25,223 nt of DNA from a virus. A program made the translations under genes and the position numbers. Location of the stretch: positions 1 to 25,223 of IMG/VR virus record IMGVR_UViG_3300027777_000138; one strand, given 5' to 3'. The notes below the pieces were generated by a model, which saw only the letters and a list, made by a program, of their open reading frames with translations, ran no database searches and was not told where the DNA came from. Positions 6,444-12,689 of this stretch are shown here, in pieces. The first letter of the stretch is position 1. Every line of letters begins with the position of its first letter.

Positions 6444-6516
6444 CGAACTTAAGTTGGAAGATGTAGTCTGCGTATTTTTATTTGGCCTTTTTGTTGTAGC
6501 GTGGTGCTTAGTATGA
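6436..6516 (+). CDS. Tiny single-span membrane peptide (26 aa)
   Basis: The frame begins MNDELKLEDVV and continues with a hydrophobic run (VCVFLFGLFVVAWCLV), ending at the C-terminus. It overlaps the previous stop (ATGAATGA) and the next start (ATGA). Exact packing between two genes is the main support. A short membrane peptide or a purely translational spacer are both possible. Confidence 0.45.
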   Translation: MNDELKLEDVVCVFLFGLFVVAWCLV

Positions 6517-6695
6517 GGCTATTACACGATAGAAACGAACTTATCCATACGGTTGAAAGATTGGAGGATAAGGGCGGTTTTGCGGTATCATTGGGTAAAG
6601 CTGCATTATTGGCTGACGATGACAACCTAAAGATACTTGTAAAAGCGTTCCCCGCTATATTCTCAACAAGCAATAGCATAAGGCTAATTAAATGA
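6513..6695 (+). CDS. Small hypothetical protein (60 aa)
   Basis: The ATG at 6513 overlaps the previous TGA and is preferred over the upstream in-frame GTG codons. The product starts MRLLHDRNELIHTVERLEDK and is helical, with an alanine- and leucine-rich centre (SLGKAALLADDDNLKILV). Unrecognised. Confidence 0.5.
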   Translation: MRLLHDRNELIHTVERLEDKGGFAVSLGKAALLADDDNLKILVKAFPAIFSTSNSIRLIK

Positions 6696-6880
6696 ATGCA
6701 GTCATTATCTATCTAAAAGACGGTAAAAACGGCAAAGTAGAGCTTTCTATGGAGCTAATCGGCGATCCTGGTCAGTCTTTTTTGGTAGGTAATGCTGTAG
6801 TAAACAACCTTGTGGATTTAAATAGCGTTGTTTTCGCTAATAATGAGTTTACCCAGAGACCGCATGACCGATTGCAATAA
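6692..6880 (+). CDS. Small hypothetical protein (62 aa), last of rightward block
   Basis: The product, MNAVIIYLKDGKNGKVELSM and onward, looks like beta strands. Its last 32 nt overlap the 3' end of the convergent primase-like gene, so the two ends share coding DNA in opposite strands. No terminator hairpin was seen at the junction. No family recognised. Confidence 0.5.
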   Translation: MNAVIIYLKDGKNGKVELSMELIGDPGQSFLVGNAVVNNLVDLNSVVFANNEFTQRPHDRLQ

Positions 6881-7655
6881 GCGATAGGCCAGCGGTTTCT
6901 GCACCCACTCTTAACTCATAATCATTGAAATCCTCGCCCTCTACTGGCGATACCCAATAAGGCATACCCGTTTTCTTAGCTACTTTGATCCCAATCGGAT
7001 CATTGTCGGCTACGATTAAGCAATCAGGATAGTTCTTTGCTACCTCTAAGATGTTATTAGCCGAGAAACATACATGGATGGTATAGCGCTTTTTAACAGT
7101 CTTTAAAGCCTTTCTAATGGATAGAGCAGTAGCCAACCCCTCACAAAGAATGTGTCTTCCCTTGGCGTCAATCCTAAATTCAGCACCTTTAGTAATCTGT
7201 CCAGAAAGAAACCTTTTGCCACCCTCTTTGTCTATCATCTGACAACCTACCAATGACTGGTTTATACGCATTGGAACAATCAGCATTTCTTTCCATACCG
7301 ACAGTTTTTTATCTCCTGCAAAACCTTTGCTAGCTAAGTAAGGATGAGTTCCTTTTGTTGCGGAATTCAAAATGTAAGCCGCCTTATCCGCTGCGTGTTT
7401 TTGCCGATCAAGCCTAGTTTGATCTGTTGCAATCTTTTTTACTTGCCAATTAGTATCTTGAATAAAGTCATTGTTAAAATAAGGAATAGGCTTTTCATGC
7501 ATAGCCCAGTTTCTAACGGCCCCGCTCTTGCCATCAAATATATAAACACCATTACGCTTATTTGGTTTGTCTACTGTGGCGCATCTAGCCCAACGATCAT
7601 GCACCAAGTCTTGAATGATTAAACCGTGTTGTTCAGCAAAAGATTCAAAGGTCAT
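6849..7655 (-). CDS. TOPRIM-domain primase-like protein
   Basis: The 268-aa product has a TOPRIM core in its second half. The catalytic glutamate is in ILCEGLATALSIRKAL, and the DxD-type acidic pair in CLIVADNDPIGIKVAKKTG, followed by EGEDFNDYE. The first half has a domain with HDRWARCATVDKPNKRNGVY and AVRNWAMHE, typical of phage and plasmid primase-like proteins of the Toprim_3 kind. There is no zinc-binding domain and no fused helicase, so it would supply RNA primers next to the separate SF2 helicase of this operon. The start overlaps the methyltransferase stop by 11 nt. Primase is the best call; a TOPRIM nuclease role is less likely. Confidence 0.8.
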   Translation of the reverse strand: MTFESFAEQHGLIIQDLVHDRWARCATVDKPNKRNGVYIFDGKSGAVRNWAMHEKPIPYFNNDFIQDTNWQVKKIATDQTRLDRQKHAADKAAYILNSATKGTHPYLASKGFAGDKKLSVWKEMLIVPMRINQSLVGCQMIDKEGGKRFLSGQITKGAEFRIDAKGRHILCEGLATALSIRKALKTVKKRYTIHVCFSANNILEVAKNYPDCLIVADNDPIGIKVAKKTGMPYWVSPVEGEDFNDYELRVGAETAGLSLIAIGHAVSG

Positions 7656-9246
7656 TGTCTATCTCCATAATTCGTTGTCCAATCCATTTCATACAGGGGA
7701 CTGCCATACTGTTACCCATAGCCTTATATCTAAGACCGTCGGGTGATTGTTCTTTACCACGCCAAGGAATATCCGTATAAAAATCAGGAAATCCTTGCAA
7801 CCTTTCGCATTCAACAGGAGTAAGCCTGCGAACTGCCATTGTCGTGGCGTACACTGCGGCCACTTGACCTGTAATCTCGGTAGACTGAGGCGAACGGCTT
7901 GGGTCATTGCTAGCAGTCAGAGTTGGGGCAACGATAGGAACATGACCACCTCCATCGCCCATAGCGCTTGTTAGGGTTGGAGCCTGGTCTTCTGCTATTG
8001 CGGCATTAGGGTGTTGTCCACCAATACAAGCAACAGATTCAGCCACAAAAGTCTGGGCGTGATGCGATTGAACTGATGGGCGTAAGGCCTGAAGTGCGGG
8101 CGTTACATCCAATAGCGTAGCACTAAAGTTATTGGCTTTAGCATCTTCTCTAAGACTATAAGCTACACATTGATTATGTTTGTATGTTGTTTGGGTCAAA
8201 GTATGTGCTATGTCATCACTAGCTTTTGGTGTTTGCTCAGTTGTAAACGCTACTACAGACTGTGCAACTCCTTGGGTTGCTGCCGCATCGAGCGTGTAAC
8301 TAACCCCATCATCTGACCAGCCTTTGCCGTTCTGTTTCTTATCTCTTCCAGATACATCTTGTAAGGCAATAGGCACATTACCTCCACCTGTACCCCATCT
8401 CGAGGTAACAGTTTGGCAGACATCGCCCATCTCTTTGATGCGACTATCCGCTGGGTGAGTCTCGTAAACTTTGGCAATCAGATCGCTAGCGCTTTTATAG
8501 TCTCTCGCAGCAATAGTACTGGCTACTTCCTCAGTGCCGTATTCACCGCTGGACTGACGATCAAAAGTTACTAAAGTTTCTGATCCTCCTCCAAGATCTC
8601 CTCCGTTTGCCCTGATTGTGCCGACTCCCTCGCTGTAGTTTCCAAAGCTGCTTGGAGTAAATGGGGCAACTTCTTCCCTCTTTTTTCTGCTCGGCGCAGG
8701 ATTCCGGCGCAAGCAAGAGGACTCAAATAAAACTTTTGCGGGAGATTCCCAGTCTCCAAGACATCCAACAACAAAGACGCGACGGCGTCGCTGGGGTACT
8801 CCGAAGTACTGAGCGTCAAGAACCCGATAGCTGAACCCATACCCGAGTTCGACCAACGCCCCGAGGAAGGAACCAAAGTCCCGTCCTCCATTTGAACTGA
8901 GGACACCTGGCACGTTTTCCCATACGCACCACTTGGGTCTAAACTTGTCAAGAATTCCAACATAGGTAAGGGCAAGGTTTCCACGGGGGTCTTCAAGTCC
9001 TTTGCGGAGTCCAGCAACGGAGAAAGATTGGCAGGGAGTTCCTCCGACCAAAAGTCCAATTGGTTCATTTAAATTCCATTCCTTGTATTTAGTCATATCC
9101 CCTAGGTTGGGGACTGTTGGATAGTGATGTTCTAGAACTGCAGATGGAAACTTTTCAATCTCCGAAAATGCTATTGGTTTAAATCCAAGATCATGCCATG
9201 CGACAGTGGCTGCCTCTACGCCAGAGCAAACAGAAAGATAGTTCAT
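7645..9246 (-). CDS. dcm: DNA (cytosine-5-)methyltransferase with extended target-recognition region
   Basis: It transfers methyl from SAM to cytosine C5. Motif I (MNYLSVCSGVEAATVA) is at the N-terminus, catalytic GGTPCQSFSVAG with Cys72 is motif IV, ENVPG at 110-114 is motif VI, QRRRRVFVVG from 152 is motif VIII, and YKAMGNSMAVP near the C-terminus is motif X. LTPVECERLQGFPD near 475-490 is motif IX. Between VIII and IX lie about 290 residues, much longer than usual. They repeat a loose unit, 'TLT-x-GGG-x-PI-A' (for example TVTSRWGTGGGNVPIALQ and TLTSAMGDGGGHVPIVAP), suggesting duplicated target-recognition modules. A second ORF overlaps residues 60-225. It is coupled by ATGA to the 75-aa gene upstream. 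It probably protects phage DNA from restriction, though no partner nuclease is visible. Confidence 0.95.
   Translation of the reverse strand: MNYLSVCSGVEAATVAWHDLGFKPIAFSEIEKFPSAVLEHHYPTVPNLGDMTKYKEWNLNEPIGLLVGGTPCQSFSVAGLRKGLEDPRGNLALTYVGILDKFRPKWCVWENVPGVLSSNGGRDFGSFLGALVELGYGFSYRVLDAQYFGVPQRRRRVFVVGCLGDWESPAKVLFESSCLRRNPAPSRKKREEVAPFTPSSFGNYSEGVGTIRANGGDLGGGSETLVTFDRQSSGEYGTEEVASTIAARDYKSASDLIAKVYETHPADSRIKEMGDVCQTVTSRWGTGGGNVPIALQDVSGRDKKQNGKGWSDDGVSYTLDAAATQGVAQSVVAFTTEQTPKASDDIAHTLTQTTYKHNQCVAYSLREDAKANNFSATLLDVTPALQALRPSVQSHHAQTFVAESVACIGGQHPNAAIAEDQAPTLTSAMGDGGGHVPIVAPTLTASNDPSRSPQSTEITGQVAAVYATTMAVRRLTPVECERLQGFPDFYTDIPWRGKEQSPDGLRYKAMGNSMAVPCMKWIGQRIMEIDNDL
8571..9068 (-). CDS. Overlapping alternate-frame ORF inside the methyltransferase (165 aa)
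   Basis: A 165-codon stop-free frame with an ATG start is nested in the methyltransferase gene, shifted by one base, covering its residues 60-225. Two stretches look like real protein sequence: RWSNSGM at 71-77 with a following TLSTSEYPSDA, and YLSPLACAGILRRAEKRG at 114-131. From memory, this 'WSNSGM ... YLSpkACaGILRRAekRGk.LP' pattern recurs in phage proteins, usually annotated hypothetical and sometimes as stand-alone genes. A weak AAGGAA lies 10-13 nt upstream of the ATG. Whether it is translated here, or is a by-product of codon constraint in the methyltransferase, cannot be settled by eye. Confidence 0.5.
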   Translation of the reverse strand: MNQLDFWSEELPANLSPLLDSAKDLKTPVETLPLPMLEFLTSLDPSGAYGKTCQVSSVQMEDGTLVPSSGRWSNSGMGSAIGFLTLSTSEYPSDAVASLLLDVLETGNLPQKFYLSPLACAGILRRAEKRGKKLPHLLQAALETTARESAQSGQTEEILEEDQKL

Positions 9247-9470
9247 CTTTTAATTCCGTGAGCTTTTTCTATATACCGAGCAAATTCATGCAAAGTTTCA
9301 AACTTCTTATGCTTAATTATTTCATCTATTGCCCAATCGGTTAGCGGACTTCTAAATTGCGCATAATCCCTTAAATCAGCAACCACTTTAGTAAATCTTT
9401 TAGAGTCCTCAAGGTGGGCTGTATAGTGCCAGTTAATATCATCAACTAACTCTTGTTCTTGGGCGTTCAT
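9243..9470 (-). CDS. Small hypothetical protein (75 aa)
   Basis: A helical, charged protein, MNAQEQELVDDINWHYTAHL to YIEKAHGIKR. No family recognised. It is joined by ATGA overlaps to both the helicase gene upstream and the methyltransferase downstream, so it is firmly part of this operon. Confidence 0.6.
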   Translation of the reverse strand: MNAQEQELVDDINWHYTAHLEDSKRFTKVVADLRDYAQFRSPLTDWAIDEIIKHKKFETLHEFARYIEKAHGIKR

Positions 9471-10957
9471 GCTGCAATCCTTTGTGGTGTTTTGCTTTTG
9501 CTAAAAGCAATCATTCGGCTTTTAATCCAGCGCAATGTCTCTGGGGTTGGTGGTTTTGGGTCTACTCTTAATCCATTGGGAAAGACTGAAAACTTTTCTT
9601 TATATTTGTAAGCTGCCCAACCCTCTTTGTAACCTTTAAGTCTGCCGTAATACATCAATTCAGAGTAAAAGTCTGTGTTATTTTTCTGAAGTTTTCGGTT
9701 GGATTCTTCTAATTCCTCCAGCTCCCCAGCTATGCTTATAATGTTAGATATAAATTGCCGCTCATGGCCGCACGAAAGGCATACATTCGTCTGCGATATC
9801 CATAAAGCCTCGCACTTCGGACACTTTGCCTGCTTCTTTTCTTTTTCAGTAGGCTCACGCTTAGTGCTTTCGTAATTACCCTCATCAAGGGTTTGAACCC
9901 CCTCATTGAATAAATTATCCCAGTCATCTCTAAACCTTAAAAAGTTACCAGAATGATCTAACCATAAGGCAAACTCTTTGGATTCATTAGGGCGCATAAC
10001 CCTACCCAATTGCTGGACATGGGAACTAAAAGACTTAGAAAATGGGCGGGCTGATACGCCAATCATTACATCTGAAACATCAAATCCACGGGTCAAAATA
10101 TCAGTAGCAATTAATCCATGAATTTCGGTATCGGGTCTAGAAAAGTCCTCAATGGTTTGGCGCTTAAACTCATCGTCTTCCTTATAGGATATAGATACAA
10201 AGTTATATCCAGCTTCAGCAAACTGTCTGACTAAATCGCGCCCATGCTCTACGCCAGAACAAAATACAATTGTTTTCCTAGGCCCACCAAATACATCATA
10301 AGTTTTCTTGATCCACTCAACAACAATGTCGCCAGTAATCTGCATACCACGCTTGGTTACATCATCGGCTTTCCATTCTCCAGCCAGCTTGGTAACGCCG
10401 GACATATCAATCTCTTTGGCAATGTATACCTTTAGTGGAACAAGCCAGTTCTTTTCTATTAATTCGCCCGTAGGAGATGCGCCAACCACATGGGTATAGA
10501 TATCCCCTAACCCTTTGGTAAACGGAGTCGCAGTAAGCCCTATAACCTTAATCTGGGGGTTATTTTTAATAAACTCTACTGTCTTGGCTCTCATTATGTG
10601 AGCTTCGTCAATAACCAACAACTCAATATCTGGAAAGTTTAGTCTGCGCTCCAATGTTTGAGCAGAACAGATCTGAATGCGTTCATTGGGTCTATCTCGC
10701 CAATGATTTGACTGCATAACCCCATGTTCTATACCGTACTTTGAAAGCCTAATGCTTGTCTGCTCAACCAAGACAATACGATCTAAAATCATTGCAGTTT
10801 TTTTGTAGTCTTCGGAAACGGCTTTCATAATTGCCATTGCTACTTCTGTTTTTCCGAACCCCGTTGGGGCGTACAACATTTGCCTTGTGTGTCCTTGCTC
10901 AAACCCTTGTTTGATCTTTTCTACCACTTCAATTTGATGCTCTCGTAGCTCTAACAC
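9467..10957 (-). CDS. SF2 helicase, RadD-like, with C-terminal zinc ribbon
   Basis: A DNA-dependent ATPase of superfamily 2. Q-motif-like RxHQ (LREHQIEV) at the start; Walker A APTGFGKT at 30-37; DEAH box LLVIDEAH near 113-120; motif III GLTATP; the second RecA domain with IVFCSG, ATDILTRGFDV and motif VI QLGRVMRP. A four-cysteine zinc ribbon (CPKCEALW, then CLSCGHE) follows, then a helical tail. Domain order matches RadD/YejH-type helicases, which act on replication forks and recombination intermediates. It uses a GTG start with AAGGAG 7 nt upstream. In the same operon as a primase and a ParB-like protein, it probably unwinds DNA at replication or repair forks. Confidence 0.9.
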   Translation of the reverse strand: MLELREHQIEVVEKIKQGFEQGHTRQMLYAPTGFGKTEVAMAIMKAVSEDYKKTAMILDRIVLVEQTSIRLSKYGIEHGVMQSNHWRDRPNERIQICSAQTLERRLNFPDIELLVIDEAHIMRAKTVEFIKNNPQIKVIGLTATPFTKGLGDIYTHVVGASPTGELIEKNWLVPLKVYIAKEIDMSGVTKLAGEWKADDVTKRGMQITGDIVVEWIKKTYDVFGGPRKTIVFCSGVEHGRDLVRQFAEAGYNFVSISYKEDDEFKRQTIEDFSRPDTEIHGLIATDILTRGFDVSDVMIGVSARPFSKSFSSHVQQLGRVMRPNESKEFALWLDHSGNFLRFRDDWDNLFNEGVQTLDEGNYESTKREPTEKEKKQAKCPKCEALWISQTNVCLSCGHERQFISNIISIAGELEELEESNRKLQKNNTDFYSELMYYGRLKGYKEGWAAYKYKEKFSVFPNGLRVDPKPPTPETLRWIKSRMIAFSKSKTPQRIAA

Positions 10958-10969
10958 TTATGCTCCTTG

Positions 10970-11065
10970 CTAACAGGAATCCGCCTGATTTCGGGTGGGG
11001 TACTCACGTAATGTGAAGGAGTATTTAACTCTATACAGGCTGTTTAAGGTCGCCGAGCCGACCAC
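10970..11065 (-). CDS. Tiny hypothetical protein (31 aa)
   Basis: GTG at 11063-11065 is preceded by GGGGGAAAGC. The product, MVGSATLNSLYRVKYSFTLR then EYPTRNQADSC, looks protein-like, and its stop sits 2 nt before the AAGGAG of the helicase gene. It fills the only gap between the helicase and the tiny membrane peptide upstream. Its 5' end lies in a GGTCG/CGACC hairpin (about 11048-11063). Confidence 0.45.
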   Translation of the reverse strand: MVGSATLNSLYRVKYSFTLREYPTRNQADSC

Positions 11066-11084
11066 GCTTTCCCCCAATGAAACT

Positions 11085-11159
11085 TTACTTTTTTTTCAAA
11101 AATTTTAGTATAGAGATATACCCTAATGTCCCAACAATAACCCCAAAAATAAACATCAT
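11085..11159 (-). CDS. Tiny single-span membrane peptide (24 aa)
   Basis: The product is MMFIFGVIVGTLGYISILKF followed by LKKK: one hydrophobic segment and a basic cytoplasmic tail. Its ATG overlaps the ParB-like gene's TGA. Shape and overlap suggest a genuine membrane peptide, as seen elsewhere in this window, but 24 codons is short enough for chance. Confidence 0.45.
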   Translation of the reverse strand: MMFIFGVIVGTLGYISILKFLKKK

Positions 11160-11947
11160 GCTGCTTGTTTAACTTGCTTTTTCCAGTAGTTAATCTGCTT
11201 CATTAATTCTGCATTTTTGTTTTGAAAAGTATCTCTGCTGACTTTTAAAGCTCTAATCTCAATCTCTTGGCTTTTAACCTTAGCCTGGAGTTCATTAATT
11301 AATTCCTGAGCAGCATTTCTTTCCTCGTCAGTGGCATCCATTGCCACAACCGCAACTCTTGCCTCAAGTTTTTCATTCTCATTGGCTAATGTTTCAATCG
11401 TAGTAGCAAGCTCTTGAATTCGATGATCTTCTTCGGTTGGCTCGGGAATCTCTTCAATGCGAGGTTTTATAGTTCTTTCAATTTCTTGGCCGTTTCGAAT
11501 ATATTTAACGGATTCTTTTTCTGGCATTCCCATTGCTTTTCGAACCGCTGAAACCAGCATATTTGATACATTACAAGCCTTGGCAATTTCTCGGTCACTC
11601 CACTCAGACCACTCAAAATCATCAAGAATTTTACAAACAGCTTTACGTTTATCTGCGTGTGTTCTAGGTAATCCGTGAGCATTGTTTGCTCCAGCAGCAT
11701 AAAGCATTGCACTTCTGCGTGTACCTTCTCGTACATCAGCATCAATAATCTCTAATCCAGCCTCTTTATGAGCAAAATAACGGTGAATTCCGTCCGCTAA
11801 GTAATACTTAGTGCCGTCGTGAAAAAGAATAATTGAGGGAAATTTAACTCCGTTACGCAAAGCTTCTGCATATTCGGTAACGGTTTCTTTGTTGATATTT
11901 ACACGAAATTGTAAATCTGGATCAATGTTAATTTGCGACAGTTTCAT
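11156..11947 (-). CDS. ParB/sulfiredoxin-fold N-terminal domain protein with coiled-coil tail
   Basis: Residues about 1-90 form a ParB-like nuclease/CTPase fold: SQINIDPDLQFR at the start, then YYLADGIHRYFAHKEAGLE, the xDGxHRxxA signature, and EGTRRSAMLYAAGANNAHGL. A helix-turn-helix follows around 100-140 (SDREIAKACNVSNMLVSAVR). The last 100 residues are charged heptad-like coiled coil (EELQ/KVKSQEIEIRALKV). Phage ParB-like proteins act as DNA-binding regulators, partition factors or nucleases. Its place beside replication genes fits a DNA-bound role, and no parA is seen. It starts within the TAATG overlap of the 61-aa gene. Confidence 0.85.
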   Translation of the reverse strand: MKLSQINIDPDLQFRVNINKETVTEYAEALRNGVKFPSIILFHDGTKYYLADGIHRYFAHKEAGLEIIDADVREGTRRSAMLYAAGANNAHGLPRTHADKRKAVCKILDDFEWSEWSDREIAKACNVSNMLVSAVRKAMGMPEKESVKYIRNGQEIERTIKPRIEEIPEPTEEDHRIQELATTIETLANENEKLEARVAVVAMDATDEERNAAQELINELQAKVKSQEIEIRALKVSRDTFQNKNAELMKQINYWKKQVKQAA

Positions 11948-12132
11948 TATAGGTTCCTTGTTAAGTCTGCTAATGCTTGTTGTAATTCTCTTTCAGATGA
12001 CTTGGGGTTATTTGCAACTCGAAGTGCATTAATCGCCCGCTCTTTCCATCTAATCGTAGTTTGCACCGATCCACGATTTACCGCATCGGGGATTACCCCA
12101 CTTGCTTTTTTCAATCTTTCCCGTAAGTCCAT
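11947..12132 (-). CDS. Small hypothetical protein (61 aa)
   Basis: A basic helical protein (MDLRERLKKASGVIPDAVNR to ELQQALADLTRNL). GGAG lies about 9 nt before the ATG, and its stop overlaps the ParB-like start as TAATG. No family recognised. Confidence 0.6.
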   Translation of the reverse strand: MDLRERLKKASGVIPDAVNRGSVQTTIRWKERAINALRVANNPKSSERELQQALADLTRNL

Positions 12133-12189
12133 CCGCTTTCACTCCATATGTTTACCACTTGTATGCACTCTGTTCTCTTTTGGTGGACG

Positions 12190-12209
12190 CACCTAGCCTT
12201 ACCTAGGTG
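12190..12209. other. Perfect hairpin in the leftward operon leader
   Basis: CACCTAG (12190-12196) pairs with CTAGGTG (12203-12209) around a 6-nt loop. It is seven perfect pairs, with no T-run on either side. It overlaps the stop of the 33-aa ORF and lies about 58 nt upstream of the ATG at 12132. It may be a processing or regulatory hairpin rather than a terminator. Confidence 0.45.
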
Positions 12210-12300
12210 AGCCTTCAACTGTTCCCTTTTGGAGCCACAGCACCCGCCAGTCGTACGTAGAATCGGCACTAGCTTCGCCACCGATATTGCGCTGTTGCAT
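12199..12300 (-). CDS. Possible tiny protein (33 aa) in the leader
   Basis: The frame MQQRNIGGEASADSTYDWRV continuing LWLQKGTVEGSPR starts 4 nt after another short frame's stop and follows CTGGGGGTAAG, a usable ribosome site. The sequence looks protein-like (YDWRVLW). It could be a small gene of the operon or a leader peptide for the downstream gene. Confidence 0.35.
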   Translation of the reverse strand: MQQRNIGGEASADSTYDWRVLWLQKGTVEGSPR

Positions 12301-12304
12301 CTAC

Positions 12305-12412
12305 TTACCCCCAGTAGCGCTTCAGTCTATTCCGCTGGTGTTTATTGAATGCCGCCCAGAATGACCGGCAGAAATGAAAAAACCCCATACAACTGGAGTC
12401 TATTTTGGTCAT
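12305..12412 (-). CDS. Possible tiny protein (35 aa) in the leader
   Basis: The frame is MTKIDSSCMGFFHFCRSFWA then AFNKHQRNRLKRYWG, basic and aromatic. The frame stays open upstream to 12529, but that part looks unlike protein. There is no clear ribosome site. Its stop is 4 nt from the ATG of the 33-aa frame, which hints at coupling. Confidence 0.25.
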   Translation of the reverse strand: MTKIDSSCMGFFHFCRSFWAAFNKHQRNRLKRYWG

Positions 12413-12571
12413 TCGCTTATATTTGTCAATCACGGAACCAAGTATAAGAAAACTTTGTATAGACCCCATGTGTATAGGGTTTTCCGTGTCGATTATACAT
12501 AATGAACTGACCAAAGTCCATTGCTGCATGGCAAGTGTATCACGATCTTTTTAAAAGCTGCAAGCTTTTGC
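12413..12571. other. Non-coding leader and promoter region of the leftward replication operon
   Basis: No convincing gene lies here. It holds the minus-strand promoter (12492-12520), a CACGGAA/TTCCGTG dyad (12431-12437 with 12482-12488) near the predicted transcript 5' end, and a 7-bp hairpin AAAAGCT-GCA-AGCTTTT (12553-12569). Confidence 0.5.
12492..12520 (-). promoter_or_regulatory. Sigma70-type promoter for the leftward replication operon
   Basis: On the minus strand: -35 TGGACT (12515-12520, 4/6), 17-nt spacer, -10 TATAAT (12492-12497, 6/6). The predicted start is near 12485, about 350 nt before the 61-aa gene's ATG, giving a long leader. It lies just after the terminator that ends rusA. 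Confidence 0.55.
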
Positions 12572-12591
12572 ACATGAAAGTTCTTTCATGT
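12572..12591. repeat. Palindromic repeat, copy 2 (intergenic)
   Basis: ACATGAAAG-TT-CTTTCATGT is a perfect 9-bp-arm palindrome. Eighteen of its bases recur inverted at 2200-2217. It is placed about 50 bp upstream of the -35 of the leftward promoter, a typical operator position. The binding protein is unknown. Confidence 0.6.
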
Positions 12592-12622
12592 AAAAAAATA
12601 GGGTGACATATGAGCCACCCTA
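12591..12622 (-). terminator. Rho-independent terminator after rusA
   Basis: Read on the minus strand, a TAGGGTG/CACCCTA stem (12616-12622 with 12599-12605, loop of 10) is followed by a run of seven Ts (12592-12598). It should stop leftward transcripts from rusA before the replication-operon promoter. Confidence 0.75.
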
Positions 12623-12653
12623 AAAGACCACCAAGGAATGCCTCAGTATGTAC

Positions 12654-12673
12654 TACTGTACAAATATACAGTA
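12654..12673. promoter_or_regulatory. LexA/SOS-type box, full 20-bp consensus arms
   Basis: TACTGT-ACAAATAT-ACAGTA has perfect 6-bp arms and the 8-nt AT-rich spacer of the classical LexA operator. It is intergenic, 12 bp beyond the rusA stop and upstream of the terminator. It could control a leftward transcript through this cluster. No promoter overlapping it was identified. Confidence 0.7.
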
Positions 12674-12689
12674 TTAGGGTTTACCCTAA
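12674..12689. repeat. Perfect palindrome TTAGGGT-TT-ACCCTAA at rusA stop
   Basis: Seven-bp arms with a 2-nt centre abut the LexA-type box and overlap the rusA stop codon. The core GGGTTTACCC (as GGGTAAACCC) recurs at 15799-15808, 24904-24913 and 25192-25201, more often than expected for a 10-mer. It may be a recognition motif. Confidence 0.45.

Noticed and set aside
7689-8477. Other frames (7689-7907, 8253-8477) within the methyltransferase
   Set aside because: Short, no family-like motifs, and without the recurring pattern of the 8571-9068 frame.
12190-12209. Hairpin as a Rho-independent terminator
   Set aside because: No T-run follows it on either strand.
12402-12429. TTGACA on the minus strand with CAAAAT as -10
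   Set aside because: The -10 is poor, and a better promoter with TATAAT lies just upstream.
12413-12529. Upstream extension of the 35-aa frame to 12529
   Set aside because: The extension crosses the promoter and looks unlike protein; only the 3' part was kept at low confidence.
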